From Pseudomonas sp. efr-133-TYG-5 (GTDB taxonomy: Bacteria > Pseudomonadota > Gammaproteobacteria > Pseudomonadales > Pseudomonadaceae), in contig NZ_JARVSM010000001.1 of NCBI RefSeq assembly GCF_030209175.1, positions 2,480,001 through 2,544,000 on the forward strand: a stretch of DNA of 64,000 nucleotides. The letters are read 5' to 3'. Positions 8,481-20,287 of this stretch are shown in pieces. The notes beneath the pieces were generated by a model. That model did not search any database and was not told the origin of the DNA. It was given only the letters and a program-made list of their open reading frames with translations. Position 1 is the first letter of the stretch. Each line of letters opens with the position of its first letter. The position numbers and the translations under genes were made by a program.

Positions 8481-9857
8481 TTACACGCCGCCGGCGGTGA
8501 GTTTCTCGGGATTGAGCAACTCTTCCAGCTGGCTGCGCGACAGATCGGTGTGCTCCAGCGCGACGTCGATCACCGGACGGCCCTGGCTGTAGGCCTGCTT
8601 GGCGATTTCGGCGGCTTTCTGGTAGCCGATGATCGGGTTGAGCGCGGTAACCAGGATCGGGTTGCGCGCCAGCGCTTCCTTGAGCCGCACCTCGTTGACC
8701 TTGAACGTGGCGATGGCTTTGTCACCGAGCAGGCGGCTGGCGTTGGCCAGCAATTCGATGCTGCTCAGCAGGTTGGCAGCGATGATCGGCAGCATCACAT
8801 TGAGTTCGAAATTGCCGGACTGACCGGCGATGGTGATCACCGAATCGTTGCCGATCACTTGTGCGGCGACCATCGCGGTGGCTTCCGGAATGACCGGATT
8901 GACCTTGCCCGGCATGATCGACGAACCCGGTTGCAGGCCTTGCAGCTCGATTTCACCGAGACCGGCGAGCGGGCCGGAGTTCATCCAGCGCAGGTCATTG
9001 GCAATTTTCATCAGCGACACCGCGGTGGCCTTGAGCTGGCCGGAAACGGCGACAGCGGTGTCCTGCGAGCCGATCAGGGCGAACAGGTCCTTGCCCGGGG
9101 TGAATTGCACCTGGGTCAACTGGCTGAGGTGCCGGCTGAAGCACGTGGCGAATTGCGCGTGCGCATTGATCCCGGTGCCCACCGCCGTGCCGCCCTGGGC
9201 CAGCGACTGCAGGCTCGGCAGCAGACTCTGCAGATGGCCGATGTTGGCCTTGAGCTGCTGCGCCCAGCCATTGAGCACCTGACTCATGCGTACCGGCATC
9301 GCATCCATCAGGTGGGTGCGGCCAGTCTTGACGTGATGGTGCACTTGCGCGGCCTTGTGCTCGATCACCTGCACCAGGTGCAACAGCGCCGGCAACAGTT
9401 GCTCATGCAAGGCCAGCGCGGCGCTGACGTGAATGGTGGTCGGAATGATGTCGTTGCTGCTCTGGCCGCAGTTGACGTGATCGTTGGGGTTGACCGGCTC
9501 ACCGAGCAGACGGCTGGCCAGGGTGGCGATCACTTCGTTGGCGTTCATGTTGGAGCTGGTGCCGGAGCCGGTCTGGAAGATGTCCACCGGGAAATGCTGC
9601 ATGAAGTCGCCTTCGAGCAGGCCCTGGGCAGCATCGCTGATCGCTTTGCCCTGGGCGGCGCTGAGCTGGTTCAGTTCGACATTGGCGCGGGCGGCGGCGG
9701 CCTTCGCCAGGATCAGGGCGCGAATGAATGGGGTCGGCATCGGCTTGCCGCTGATCGGGAAGTTATCCACGGCACGCTGGGTCTGCGCGCCGTAGAGAGC
9801 GTTCACCGGCACCTGCAACTCGCCCATGCTGTCGCGCTCAATACGTATCTGGGTCAT
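8481..9857 (-). CDS. fumC: Fumarate hydratase class II FumC
   Basis: A 458-aa iron-free fumarase that interconverts fumarate and L-malate in the TCA cycle. The superfamily signature [15 protein letters not shown] and the [10 protein letters not shown] stretch are intact, as is SSNDIIPT. Because it has no Fe-S cluster it can replace class I fumarase under iron starvation or oxidative stress, which fits its operon with fagA and sodA. Its start overlaps fagA by 20 bases. Confidence 0.95.
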   Translation of the reverse strand: MTQIRIERDSMGELQVPVNALYGAQTQRAVDNFPISGKPMPTPFIRALILAKAAAARANVELNQLSAAQGKAISDAAQGLLEGDFMQHFPVDIFQTGSGTSSNMNANEVIATLASRLLGEPVNPNDHVNCGQSSNDIIPTTIHVSAALALHEQLLPALLHLVQVIEHKAAQVHHHVKTGRTHLMDAMPVRMSQVLNGWAQQLKANIGHLQSLLPSLQSLAQGGTAVGTGINAHAQFATCFSRHLSQLTQVQFTPGKDLFALIGSQDTAVAVSGQLKATAVSLMKIANDLRWMNSGPLAGLGEIELQGLQPGSSIMPGKVNPVIPEATAMVAAQVIGNDSVITIAGQSGNFELNVMLPIIAANLLSSIELLANASRLLGDKAIATFKVNEVRLKEALARNPILVTALNPIIGYQKAAEIAKQAYSQGRPVIDVALEHTDLSRSQLEELLNPEKLTAGGV

Positions 9858-10245
9858 CGGTAAATCCTTGGACTAGTTCAATGAGAGGAATCGAGGGTTG
9901 CAACTCGCAGGTCGCCAGCTGCCAGGTGTAGCTTTGCCAGCGCTTGAGGCGGCATTTGCACAGCGCCAGGCGCTCCATTTCCCGCAGCGGGCGCCAGGCC
10001 TGATCGAGGCAGAAGCTGCGCCAGTGCCACGGCAAGGCGATGTCGGTGGCGGTGTCGAGCAGCAGGCGCAGGGAGGTTTCAGCGACGGTCCAGGGCGATG
10101 TCGCCGTACAGCAGGCCAGATACCGGCCTTCGGCCAGGTAATGTTCGATCAGGCGCGGTTCGTCGGGATCCATCGCGCAGCGGATCTGGCGACTCATCCA
10201 GCGCCAGTTTTCGAGGTAAGGCTGCTCGTGCAAGGCAGAACTCAT
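9838..10245 (-). CDS. fagA: Fur-associated protein FagA
   Basis: A 135-aa Trp-rich protein (MSSALHEQPYLENWRWMSRQ) matching in position and type the small first gene of the P. aeruginosa fagA-fumC-orfX-sodA operon. The biochemical function is unknown. It has no signal peptide or membrane segment but two close cysteines (LACCTA) and CKC. It begins 17 bases from a pair of Fur-box-like sequences and overlaps fumC by 20 bases, so it is the leading cistron of an iron-repressed message. Confidence 0.82.
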   Translation of the reverse strand: MSSALHEQPYLENWRWMSRQIRCAMDPDEPRLIEHYLAEGRYLACCTATSPWTVAETSLRLLLDTATDIALPWHWRSFCLDQAWRPLREMERLALCKCRLKRWQSYTWQLATCELQPSIPLIELVQGFTDDPDTY

Positions 10246-10261
10246 GATCCTGGGCTCATTC

Positions 10262-10303
10262 GATAATGAGATTTATTATTAGATGATAATGATAACCAAA
10301 ACA
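10262..10303 (-). promoter_or_regulatory. Two adjacent Fur-box-like sites upstream of fagA
   Basis: On the + strand 10262-10280 matches the 19-bp Fur consensus GATAATGATAATCATTATC at 15 positions, and 10285-10303 matches at 14 (GATAATGATAACC at its start). The pair is only 17 bases from the fagA start and would block transcription when Fe-Fur is bound. The local AT content is far above that of the neighbouring genes. Confidence 0.85.
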
Positions 10304-10330
10304 AGAGCAGCCATTTACACAGACTCCATG

Positions 10331-10420
10331 GTGGGAGCGAGCCTGCTCGCGAAAGCTATTTAACAGCCGACCGCGGCGGCGACTGACACGACGCGTTCGC
10401 GAGCAAGCTCGCTCCCACAG
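10331..10420. repeat. REPIN: inverted pair of REP sequences (GTGGGAGCGAGC family)
   Basis: The left arm GTGGGAGCGAGCCTGCTCGC is matched by the inverted right arm GCGAGCAAGCTCGCTCCCAC, with a short GC-rich spacer. This is the mobile REP doublet abundant in P. fluorescens-group intergenic DNA. It lies between the Fur-controlled operon promoter and the pmbA terminator. Confidence 0.9.
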
Positions 10421-10438
10421 GGGTTTGTGCGGAGCCAA

Positions 10439-10482
10439 GAAAAAAGGCGCGCCACCCGATGGGGTGGCGCGCCTTTTGTGTT
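10439..10482 (-). terminator. Intrinsic terminator after pmbA
   Basis: On the minus strand AAAAGGCGCGCCACCC pairs with GGGTGGCGCGCCTTTT and is followed by TTTCTT. The very stable stem starts about 12 bases after the pmbA stop. The flanking A and T runs make it potentially bidirectional. Confidence 0.9.
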
Positions 10483-10494
10483 GCCGTCGGGGAC

Positions 10495-11841
10495 TTAACT
10501 GCCGGCGACAGTCATCCGCTCGATCAGCACGGAGCCCGTGCGAATGTTGCTGCGCAGCTCCAGGTCATTACCGACCGCGACGATCTGTTTGAACATGTCG
10601 CGCATGTTGCCGGCGATGGTCACTTCCTGCACGGCGAACTGGATCTCGCCGTTCTCAACCCAGAACCCCGCCGCCCCGCGCGAATAATCGCCAGTGACCA
10701 TGTTCAGGCCATGGCCCATCAGCTCGGTGACCAGCAGCCCGCGGCCCATGCGCCGCAGCAGCGCGGCCTGGTCTTCGTCGCCATGGGTGACGAACAGGTT
10801 ATGCACGCCGCCGGCGTTGGCCGTACTCGGCATGCCGAGCTTGCGCCCGGAATAGGTGCCGAGGATGTACGACACCAATTCACCCTTTTCGACGAACGGT
10901 TTGGCGTAGGTGGCCAGGCCATCGCCGTCGTAGGACGCACTGCCCATGGCGCGCATCAAATGCGGGCGTTCGTCGATGGTCAGCCATTCCGGAAACAGCT
11001 TCTGCCCCAGTGTGCCCTCGAGGAACGACGATTTGCGATACAGGCTGCCGCCGGACACCGCCGAGAGGAAACTGCCGAACAGGCCCCCCGCCAGCTCGGC
11101 GGAAAACAGCACCGGCACTTCGCAGGTCGGCACCGGCCGCGCGCCCAGTCGGCTCGCGGCCCGTTGCGCAGCACGCTGGCCAATACTGACAGGATCGGCC
11201 AGCAGGCTGCCCTGGCGATTGACGTCATACCAGTAGTCGCGCTGCATCTGGCCGTCGGCTTCGGCGATCATCACACAGCTCAGACTGTGCCGGGTGGAGG
11301 CATAGCCGCCGATGAAACCGTGGCTGTTGCCGTACACGCGGCAACCCTGATGGGTGCTCAGGGTGGTGCCATCGGCATTCTTGATCCGCGCATCGGCGTC
11401 GAACGCCGCCGCTTCGCAGAGCAAAGCCTTTTCAATGGCTTGCTCGGGAGTGATGTCCCATTCGTGGAACAGGTCGAAATCCTGCACATCGCGCGCCATC
11501 AACGCGGCATCGGCGAGCCCGGAAGCTTCATCTTCGGAGGTGTGCCTGGCGATGGCCAGGGCAGCCGCGACGGTTTCGCGAATGGCCTCCGGCCCGGTGG
11601 CCGAGGTGCTGGCCGAACCCTTGCGCTGACCGACGTACAGGGTGATGCCGAAACCCTGGTCGCGATTGAATTCGACGGTTTCGACTTCGCGCTGACGCAC
11701 CGAAGTCGACAGGCCCTGCTCCAGCGACACCGCCACTTCACAGGCACTGGCACCCTGACGCTTGGCTTCGGCGATGATCTGCTCGACCTGTTCCTGCAGT
11801 GCCGGCAATGCCTGTGGGCCGACGCTATCAACTGCACTCAT
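10495..11841 (-). CDS. pmbA: Metalloprotease PmbA (TldE)
   Basis: About 448 aa, the U62-family partner of TldD. TldD/TldE form a heterodimeric metalloprotease that matures peptides such as microcins and degrades unfolded peptides. PmbA lacks the HExxxH motif, as expected for the non-catalytic subunit. The start MSAVDS at 11841 is preceded by GGAG at 6 bases spacing; an ATG four codons earlier (11853) overlaps that ribosome site. It is transcribed away from darP and lies near tldD. Confidence 0.93.
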   Translation of the reverse strand: MSAVDSVGPQALPALQEQVEQIIAEAKRQGASACEVAVSLEQGLSTSVRQREVETVEFNRDQGFGITLYVGQRKGSASTSATGPEAIRETVAAALAIARHTSEDEASGLADAALMARDVQDFDLFHEWDITPEQAIEKALLCEAAAFDADARIKNADGTTLSTHQGCRVYGNSHGFIGGYASTRHSLSCVMIAEADGQMQRDYWYDVNRQGSLLADPVSIGQRAAQRAASRLGARPVPTCEVPVLFSAELAGGLFGSFLSAVSGGSLYRKSSFLEGTLGQKLFPEWLTIDERPHLMRAMGSASYDGDGLATYAKPFVEKGELVSYILGTYSGRKLGMPSTANAGGVHNLFVTHGDEDQAALLRRMGRGLLVTELMGHGLNMVTGDYSRGAAGFWVENGEIQFAVQEVTIAGNMRDMFKQIVAVGNDLELRSNIRTGSVLIERMTVAGS

Positions 11842-11949
11842 GCTCATCTCCACTCAAATTCTGCTTTCGGCGGGGGTCTTCTGGCGACCGGGCCGGACAA
11901 GCGGCCCCCGACTGGTTATCATGGCGGCGTTTCTTTGCGGACTGCCACC

Positions 11950-12474
11950 ATGGTTGATTCTTACGACGACTCCCTCGATACGGGAGAAAAAAGCAAATCC
12001 CAGGTCAAACGCGAGCTGCATGCTCTGGTTGACCTTGGCGAGCGCCTGACAACACTCAAGCCTGATCTGCTGGCAAAACTGCCATTGACCGACGCCATGC
12101 GTCGGGCGCTGGCCGATGCGCCGAAGCACACCGCGAATATCGCGCGTAAACGCCACCTGCAGTTCATCGGCAAACTGATGCGCGACCAGGACACGGCGGC
12201 GATCCTGCTGCTGCTCGATCAACTCGATGCCTCCACCCGTCAGTACAACGAGCGTTTCCACAATCTCGAGCGCTGGCGTGATCGCCTGATCGGCGGCGAC
12301 GATGCCGTGCTGGAGAAATTCGTCGTCGAGTACCCGGACGCCGACCGCCAGCAACTGCGCTCCCTGATCCGTCAGGCCCAGCATGAGGTTGCGCAAAACA
12401 AGCCTCCTGCCTCGAGCCGTAAAATCTTCAAGTACATCCGTGAGCTGGACGAGACTCAACGCGGTCTGCGCTGA
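11950..12474 (+). CDS. darP: Ribosome-associated protein DarP (YjgA, DUF615)
   Basis: A 174-aa highly charged protein ([20 protein letters not shown]) of the DUF615 family. The family associates with 50S precursors and helps late large-subunit assembly. The ATG at 11950 matches the conserved N-terminus; the frame runs open far upstream only as an antisense shadow of pmbA. It is the single plus-strand gene between pmbA and tldD, an arrangement commonly seen in gammaproteobacteria. Confidence 0.92.
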   Translation: MVDSYDDSLDTGEKSKSQVKRELHALVDLGERLTTLKPDLLAKLPLTDAMRRALADAPKHTANIARKRHLQFIGKLMRDQDTAAILLLLDQLDASTRQYNERFHNLERWRDRLIGGDDAVLEKFVVEYPDADRQQLRSLIRQAQHEVAQNKPPASSRKIFKYIRELDETQRGLR

Positions 12475-12525
12475 TATTCGCCACCGGGTGGCCGCTCTGC
12501 GCGCCACCCGAAGCTCCATCCCTTC

Positions 12526-13968
<1,443 letters not shown>

Positions 13969-13973
13969 AGGTT

Positions 13974-14834
13974 CTACGCCTTAAATTCGTGTTCTGAAGC
14001 AGGTCGCTGTGCGCCCTGCGAAAAAAACCGCCGATGACGGGTCACCGGCATGCGCGTCCGGATGGACGCCTGTTCGCTGCTATCGCGCTCGGCCAGCAGC
14101 ACGGCCTCACCTTGGTCCTGTTGCGTCAGCACGCGGCCCCACGGATCGACAATCGCCGCATGACCGTAGGTTTCCCGCGGCCCCGGATGAGTGCCGCCCT
14201 GGGCTGCCGCCAGCACATAACACTGGGTCTCGATGGCGCGCGCGCGGATCAGCACATCCCAATGCGCCGCACCGGTCACGGCGGTGAAAGCCGACGGCGC
14301 GGTGATCAGCTCGGCCCCGGCGGCGCGCAATTCGCTGTAAAGCTCCGGGAAACGCAGGTCGTAGCACACGGTCAGGCCCAGCTTGCCGACCGGCGTGTCC
14401 GCGACCACGACGCCATTGCCATAAGCATAGTCATCGGATTCGCGATAACGGCCGCGATTGTCCGCCACATCGACATCGAACAGATGCAGCTTGTCATAAC
14501 GCGCAACGATTTCGCCGGATGAGTTGACCAGCAGCGAGCAGGCATTGGACTTCGCCGTCGGCTGGTCGACCGGCGGCAACGGCAACGTGCCCGCCACAAT
14601 CCATAACCTGAGGTCGCGGGCGGTCTGTTTCAACCAGGGCAAGATCGGGCCGGTGCCGAGTGCTTCGGCGCGGCCGATATCGGCGATGTCGCGACGGCCC
14701 ATCGCGGCGAAGTTTTCCGGCAGCACCGCCAGTTGTGCGCCGCCGGCGGCCGCTTGCTCGAGCAAACGCCGGGCATCGCGCAGATTGGCCAGCACGTCGC
14801 TCTGGCTGACCATTTGAATCACCGCTAAAGACAT
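13974..14834 (-). CDS. Carbon-nitrogen hydrolase (nitrilase superfamily)
   Basis: A 286-aa nitrilase-fold amidase with the triad Glu40 (LPENFAA), Lys115 ([10 protein letters not shown]) and Cys157 ([11 protein letters not shown]). The DKxHLFDVDV context resembles Nit1/YbeM-type deaminated-glutathione amidases, which would make this a metabolite-repair enzyme; that substrate is inferred from family resemblance. It lies between yhdP and tldD on the same strand, 58 bases after yhdP begins to end its frame at 14893, in the conserved cell-envelope cluster. Confidence 0.85.
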   Translation of the reverse strand: MSLAVIQMVSQSDVLANLRDARRLLEQAAAGGAQLAVLPENFAAMGRRDIADIGRAEALGTGPILPWLKQTARDLRLWIVAGTLPLPPVDQPTAKSNACSLLVNSSGEIVARYDKLHLFDVDVADNRGRYRESDDYAYGNGVVVADTPVGKLGLTVCYDLRFPELYSELRAAGAELITAPSAFTAVTGAAHWDVLIRARAIETQCYVLAAAQGGTHPGPRETYGHAAIVDPWGRVLTQQDQGEAVLLAERDSSEQASIRTRMPVTRHRRFFSQGAQRPASEHEFKA

Positions 14835-14892
14835 GGCGCGCTCCGCAAGAGGTAGGCGACCATGCTACTCCATCGCTTCAGGGCCTGGCTGT

Positions 14893-17800
14893 TCAAAAAG
14901 GCTTGTCGAAGGTGATTTTCGGCTCTTTCCATGGCCCCTTGACGGTGTACTTGACGCTGGCGAAGCGGGCCACGCGGTCGCCGATCAGCTTGTCGATCAG
15001 GAACAGCGCGCCGCCGACGGCCGGTGCGCCGACGATCAGCGCAGCGATCGGCAGGTTATTGGTCACCGGCAAGGTCACCAGCAACCTGGCATCGACCTGA
15101 TCGCCGACCAGGTCGAGGGTGCCGTTGAGCTCGAGGTTGCTCGACGGCCCGGTCAGCACGATCGGTTCACGAGTGACGTAGACACCGTTGGTCGCCACCA
15201 GCAGGCCTTTGACGCGGTCATAGCTCAGGCCTTTGCCGAACAGATCGGAGAAGTCCAGGCGCAGACGCCGGCCGATCGAGTTGAAATTGAGCAGGCCGAA
15301 CACCCGCAGCGCTTGCGCGCCGCCCTCGACTTCGACGAACTGGCCCTTGTTCAGCGATGCGTCGAGGGTGCCGGAGAAGCGCTTGGTCGCCAGCCACGCC
15401 GGCGAACCCGGCCAGCGGCCGTCGACGTCCATGTGGAATTCTTCGCTGGTCACGCTCGGCGCGAAACCCCAGCCCTTGAGCACGTCGGCGAGATTCTTGC
15501 CGCCGATCCGGCCCTTGTACCAACTGCTGGTGGCACCCGGTGCCCCTTCCCAGCCGCCGTTGCCCTGCAAGAGGATGCCCTTGAGGCCGAGGTCGAGATT
15601 GTTCAGGGCGATGCCCTTGGGCGTCGGCCGGACTTTCAGCGACCAGCCGCCGACCAGGTCCTGGCCCTGGAACAGCTGATTGATGGTGATGTCCAGCGCA
15701 GGGATTTTCGTCGGGTCGACGGAAGCCAGCGGATCGGGTGAATTTTCATCGGCCTGCACCGTCGGGTCCGGCGCGGGCAAGCGCACGTATTGCAGATTCA
15801 CCGCAATCGGCGCGCCCTTGGCGTCGGGCAGGCCTACGTTGCCCTTGGCTTGCTGGCTGTCGAGGGCCAGGGCCCATGCGCCGGGCTTGCGATTGAGTTG
15901 CACCGCGGCCTGATCCAGGGTGGTGCCGAACGCCGTCAGCTTGCCGATCTTGAAATCGGCACTGCTCAACAGTTGCTTGGCACTGCTGCCGGCATCCTGC
16001 CCGGCATACTTGTCGACCAGGTCCTGCCAGGGTTTGACGTCCAGCTCCGACAGCTCGCCGCGGATGCGCAGGCCCTTGTTGCCGGGCAGCACCGCTTCGC
16101 CAGCGCCGAGGAACAACTCGCCGCGGCCATCGGCGAAGCTGCTCGGCGGCGCCGCGAACGTGAAGTTGGCCAGTTGATCGTAATTGACCCAGTAGCGCCG
16201 CTCCGGCCCTTGCAGGGTCATGCGGAATACCGTGTCGCGGCCGACATCCGCCGCCATGCCGAACGGCGCCGGCAGGTCCACGGCAACACCCTTGAGGTTG
16301 GAGCTGACCAGCAACTGGCTGTCCGTGCCATCGAGGTTCAGTTGCAGTTGATAGGGAATCGTCCCGGACACCGGCAATGGCTGCGTCACGCCCAGCCAGT
16401 CGGTGAGCTTCTTCACCTCGACTTGCCCCGACGCCGCGACCCGGGTCTTGAGCTTGCCAGGGCTGCCGTCGGCGAAGATCTGCGCCGTGACCGGTTTGTC
16501 GAAGGCCCGCGCACTGATGTTCTGCCCGCTCAGGCCCTTGGCGCTGTCGAAGCGGAAATCGCCCTTGAGCTGACTCAGTTCCAGTTTCGGCTCGGCCAGT
16601 TTCAAGCGCGCGTTGGCGGTCTTGAAGTCGACGAGGATTTTCGGCTGGTCGCCGCCCTTGTCCAGCGGGATATCCAGTTTCAGCTTGCCCTGCAGGTCAC
16701 CCGCGCCTTCCCAGCCGGCGAAGGTTTCGCCGGTGCCGATCGGCGCTTCCTGGAGAATCTTCAGCCCGTCGCCCAGGCCGCCGGCAAAGGCGCCGTCGAG
16801 GAACATATGCGTATGCTGCCCGCTCGGCACGTGGGGAATGTTGACGAACACGTCGCTGACTTGTGTGTCGAGCAATTGGCCCTTGCTGGCAACGATCCGT
16901 ACGCCGCTGTCTTCGATGAACACGTCACCGTCGACCTTGCTCACATGCGGCCAGCCTGGCTGGAACGCCAGTTCGGCATCATGCACCTTGAAGAACAGGC
17001 TGATGCTGCGATCCGCCTCCCCGGCATTCTTGTTCAGCGAGCCCTGATACTGGAAGAAACCCTGGTCGACCGCGCCCTTGAGAATCGCCGTGCGCAGCCA
17101 CTCGTCGAGGGCCGGGCTCAAGACTTCGGGCAGGTACTTGGCGGTGTAGCGGCCATCGCCATCGACCAGGCCGACCCGCAGGTCCATGTAGTCTTCCTGG
17201 CTGTGGTCGAAATGCAGGCGGATCAGGAAGTCGCCGGCAATCCTGCCCTCTTCGCCGAGCACCTTGAGGTACGGCGCAATCAGGGTGAAGCCTTCCTTGT
17301 CGAGCTTCCAGGTCAACCGGGCGTTGGCCTGGATGTATTGCCACGGCTTGGCGAAGATCGGATCGAGGTGCAGGACGAAATCCTTGCTGTCCAGGCGCAG
17401 CTCGCCGCCGTCGAGGTTGCCACTCAGGCTGCCGCTGACGTTACGGGCTGCCGGGGCGCCGTGATAGGCATCGAAACCGACATTGTCCAGATTGGCCGCG
17501 AAGCCGAATTTGCTGCCATCGCTGGCGTTGGGGCGAAAATCCAGCAGCACATTGCGCAGGCCGCCAGTGACTTTCAGATGGTCGATGACGGTGGCAACAC
17601 TTTCCGGCAACGGACCCAGCGCGTTGAGCAACGGAGTGAGCGGCGTCAGGTCGAGGCGATCGGCCTGCAGGTGCCAGCGTTCGTCGTTCTCGCCGGCGGC
17701 AGTCTGCTTGATTTGCAGGCGTGATTCCCAACGGGTTTCGGCGAAGTTCATCGCCAGGGAATCGAGGGTGACGATGGCCCCCTCGGCACCTCGCTGGAAG

Positions 17801-18696
17801 TAACCGTTAAGCGCCAGGTTGTTGATCTGGATCGGCTTGCGTTCGGCGTAGGCGCCGATCAGTTGCGGCGCGTTCAGACGGACCGCGGCACTTTGCAGGG
17901 CGCCCTCGCTCCAGTTGACCCACAGCTCGCCACCGGCCTTGATCCGGGAGAAATTCCATTGCTGGGTCAGCCGCTCGGGCAACCATTTCGACCAGTCGCT
18001 CTGCGGCAGGCTGACATAGCCCTCGACGCTGCTGTCCGGCAGCTGGCTGGGGCGAATCCGCGTGCGCAGGCTCAGCGCCACCGGCTGGCCGTCGGGCAGG
18101 GTCAGGCGTGCGTCGAGGCGCTGGCGACTGGAGCCGGTCTTGAGGTTGAGGCCGACATACGTCAGGGTCAGCGGCGCCTGGTCCTGCGGCTGCAAGGTGA
18201 CCTGGCTGTCGAGCACCGACAGTTGCTGAACCATCTGCATGCGATTGAACAGCTGCTCGGGGTCCAGCGGCTGGTCCTGCTGCACGGGCAGGCCCTCCAG
18301 CGACCAATGACCATCCGTGCCTTCCTTGAGGCTGATCTTCAGGCCGTTGAGTTCGAGGTGGGCGATGCGCACTTCGCGGGCCAGCAGGCTGGCCCACAGA
18401 TCCGGCACCACGCGCACCCGATCCAGGCGCAACGCATTGGCGCCACTGCCGACCATCACATCGTGGGCCAGCAGAATCGGCGCGAAGCCGTGCCAGTTGC
18501 CTTCCAGCTCGCCGATCTGCAACGGCATGCCGAGGGCCGTGCTGGCCTTGTCCTCGACTTCGGCGCGGTATTCGGCCACCAGCGGCGTGAGTTCCCGGCC
18601 GAGGCTGACGTACAACGCCATCAACACCAGAACCAACGCGCACAGGCCCAGACCCCAGCGGGTCAGTGCGGCCAAAATGCGTGTCAGACGTTCCAT
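14893..18696 (-). CDS. yhdP: AsmA-like envelope protein YhdP (bridge-like phospholipid transfer)
   Basis: A 1267-aa protein with one N-terminal transmembrane helix (WGLGLCALVLVLMALYVSLG) and a long periplasmic part of repeated beta-strand modules, with an AsmA-type C-terminal region (LVTLPVTNNLPIAALIVGAP). E. coli YhdP together with TamB and YdbH moves phospholipids to the outer membrane. The length and position downstream of rng match YhdP/TIGR02099. The nitrilase and tldD genes follow on the same strand. Confidence 0.92.
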   Translation of the reverse strand: MERLTRILAALTRWGLGLCALVLVLMALYVSLGRELTPLVAEYRAEVEDKASTALGMPLQIGELEGNWHGFAPILLAHDVMVGSGANALRLDRVRVVPDLWASLLAREVRIAHLELNGLKISLKEGTDGHWSLEGLPVQQDQPLDPEQLFNRMQMVQQLSVLDSQVTLQPQDQAPLTLTYVGLNLKTGSSRQRLDARLTLPDGQPVALSLRTRIRPSQLPDSSVEGYVSLPQSDWSKWLPERLTQQWNFSRIKAGGELWVNWSEGALQSAAVRLNAPQLIGAYAERKPIQINNLALNGYFQRGAEGAIVTLDSLAMNFAETRWESRLQIKQTAAGENDERWHLQADRLDLTPLTPLLNALGPLPESVATVIDHLKVTGGLRNVLLDFRPNASDGSKFGFAANLDNVGFDAYHGAPAARNVSGSLSGNLDGGELRLDSKDFVLHLDPIFAKPWQYIQANARLTWKLDKEGFTLIAPYLKVLGEEGRIAGDFLIRLHFDHSQEDYMDLRVGLVDGDGRYTAKYLPEVLSPALDEWLRTAILKGAVDQGFFQYQGSLNKNAGEADRSISLFFKVHDAELAFQPGWPHVSKVDGDVFIEDSGVRIVASKGQLLDTQVSDVFVNIPHVPSGQHTHMFLDGAFAGGLGDGLKILQEAPIGTGETFAGWEGAGDLQGKLKLDIPLDKGGDQPKILVDFKTANARLKLAEPKLELSQLKGDFRFDSAKGLSGQNISARAFDKPVTAQIFADGSPGKLKTRVAASGQVEVKKLTDWLGVTQPLPVSGTIPYQLQLNLDGTDSQLLVSSNLKGVAVDLPAPFGMAADVGRDTVFRMTLQGPERRYWVNYDQLANFTFAAPPSSFADGRGELFLGAGEAVLPGNKGLRIRGELSELDVKPWQDLVDKYAGQDAGSSAKQLLSSADFKIGKLTAFGTTLDQAAVQLNRKPGAWALALDSQQAKGNVGLPDAKGAPIAVNLQYVRLPAPDPTVQADENSPDPLASVDPTKIPALDITINQLFQGQDLVGGWSLKVRPTPKGIALNNLDLGLKGILLQGNGGWEGAPGATSSWYKGRIGGKNLADVLKGWGFAPSVTSEEFHMDVDGRWPGSPAWLATKRFSGTLDASLNKGQFVEVEGGAQALRVFGLLNFNSIGRRLRLDFSDLFGKGLSYDRVKGLLVATNGVYVTREPIVLTGPSSNLELNGTLDLVGDQVDARLLVTLPVTNNLPIAALIVGAPAVGGALFLIDKLIGDRVARFASVKYTVKGPWKEPKITFDKPF

Positions 18697-18771
18697 GTCA
18701 GATGGCTCCCATGGCGAAAATACGGCGAAACGCTGAGGCCAGCTGTTTCAGGAAAGATGCGTAGCAGCGTT

Positions 18772-20229
18772 TCAGAGCAGCACCACGTCGTATTGTTCCT
18801 GGGAATACATGGTTTCTACCTGAAAACGTATGGTGCGACCGATGAAACCTTCAAGCTCGGCGACGTTACCGGATTCTTCATCGAGCAGGCGGTCGACCAC
18901 TTTCTGGTTGGCCAGCACGCGATAACCTTCGGCCTGATAGGCCCGCGCCTCCCGGAGGATCTCGCGGAAAATCTCGTAACAGATGGTTTCGGCAGTTTTC
19001 AGTTTGCCGCGTCCCTGGCAGCTGCTGCAGGGTTCGCAGAGCACTTGCTCGAGACTTTCACGGGTGCGCTTGCGGGTCATCTGCACCAGGCCCAGCTCGG
19101 TGATGCCGATGATGTTGGTCTTGGCGTGATCGCGCTCGAGCTGCTTCTCCAGAGTGCGCAGCACCTGGCGCTGGTGCTCTTCGTCCTCCATGTCGATGAA
19201 GTCGATGATGATGATCCCGCCGAGGTTGCGCAGGCGCAGTTGCCGGGCGATCGCGGTGGCCGCCTCGAGGTTGGTCTTGAAGATGGTTTCTTCGAGGTTG
19301 CGATGGCCGACGAAGGCGCCGGTGTTCACGTCGATGGTGGTCATGGCTTCGGCCGGGTCCACCACCAGATAACCGCCGGACTTGAGCGGCACCTTGCGCT
19401 CGAGGGCTTTCTGGATTTCGTCCTCGACGCCGTACAGATCGAAGATCGGCCGTTCGCCCGGGTAATGTTCCAGACGATCGGCGATTTCCGGCATCAGTTC
19501 GGCGACGAACTGCGTGGTTTTCTGGAAGGTTTCCCGCGAGTCGATGCGGATCTTCTCGATCTTCGGGCTGACCAGGTCGCGCAGGGTGCGCAGGGCCAGG
19601 CCGAGGTCTTCGTAGATTACGCTCGGCGCGCCGATGGTCTTGATCTGTTCGCTGATCTGATCCCACAGGCGCCGCAGGTAGCGGATGTCCATGAGGATCT
19701 CATCGGCGCCGGCCCCTTCGGCGGCCGTGCGCAGAATAAAGCCGCCCGCCTCCTTGATGCCCTCTTTCGCCACGCAGTCGCTGACCACCTGCTTGAGGCG
19801 CTCGCGTTCGGCTTCGTCTTCGATCTTCAGGGAAATACCGACGTGCGCGGTGCGCGGCATGTACACCAGATAGCGTGAGGGAATCGACAGTTGCGTGGTC
19901 AGGCGCGCGCCCTTGGAGCCGATCGGGTCCTTGGTGACTTGCACCACCAGGCTCTGGCCTTCGTGCACCAGCGCGCTGATGCTTTCCACCGCCGGGCCTT
20001 CGCGCAGGGAGATTTCCGAGGCATGGATGAAGGCTGCGCGATCCAGGCCGATGTCGATGAAGGCCGCCTGCATGCCCGGCAACACCCGTACCACCTTGCC
20101 TTTGTAGATGTTGCCGACGATCCCGCGTTTTTGCGTGCGTTCGACGTGCACTTCTTGCAGCACACCGTTTTCGACCACCGCCACGCGCGATTCCATCGGC
20201 GTGATGTTGATCAGAATCTCTTCACTCAT
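18772..20229 (-). CDS. rng: Ribonuclease G
   Basis: A 485-aa RNase E/G-family endonuclease. It begins MSEEILINITPMESRVAVVE, followed by an S1 domain (GNIYKGKVVRVLPGMQAAF), the 5' sensor/RNase H region, a DNase I-like catalytic region (TTIDVNTGAF, IIIDFIDM) and CEPCSSCQGRG, the zinc-link equivalent. It matures the 5' end of 16S rRNA. The frame opens nine codons earlier (20256), but the family start is at 20229. maf lies upstream on the same strand. Confidence 0.95.
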   Translation of the reverse strand: MSEEILINITPMESRVAVVENGVLQEVHVERTQKRGIVGNIYKGKVVRVLPGMQAAFIDIGLDRAAFIHASEISLREGPAVESISALVHEGQSLVVQVTKDPIGSKGARLTTQLSIPSRYLVYMPRTAHVGISLKIEDEAERERLKQVVSDCVAKEGIKEAGGFILRTAAEGAGADEILMDIRYLRRLWDQISEQIKTIGAPSVIYEDLGLALRTLRDLVSPKIEKIRIDSRETFQKTTQFVAELMPEIADRLEHYPGERPIFDLYGVEDEIQKALERKVPLKSGGYLVVDPAEAMTTIDVNTGAFVGHRNLEETIFKTNLEAATAIARQLRLRNLGGIIIIDFIDMEDEEHQRQVLRTLEKQLERDHAKTNIIGITELGLVQMTRKRTRESLEQVLCEPCSSCQGRGKLKTAETICYEIFREILREARAYQAEGYRVLANQKVVDRLLDEESGNVAELEGFIGRTIRFQVETMYSQEQYDVVLL

Positions 20230-20287
20230 GGCAGGGTCTCGTTCAGGCATGTTCACGATAATGGCCGCATCTTGTTCCGGACGCCGC

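Noticed and set aside
8016..9863. 615-aa plus-strand ORF
   Set aside because: It lies antisense over orfX and fumC; its His/Gln/Arg/Gly-rich composition is that of a shadow frame in GC-rich DNA, and fumC is unmistakable.
10459..11949. Long N-terminal extension of the darP frame to 10459
   Set aside because: The stretch is antisense to pmbA; the DarP family start is at 11950.
15790..17724. 644-aa plus-strand ORF opposite yhdP
   Set aside because: Shadow frame; yhdP on the other strand is full-length with membrane helix and AsmA features.
17863..19878. 671-aa plus-strand ORF across yhdP and rng
   Set aside because: It bridges two well supported minus-strand genes and has shadow-type composition.
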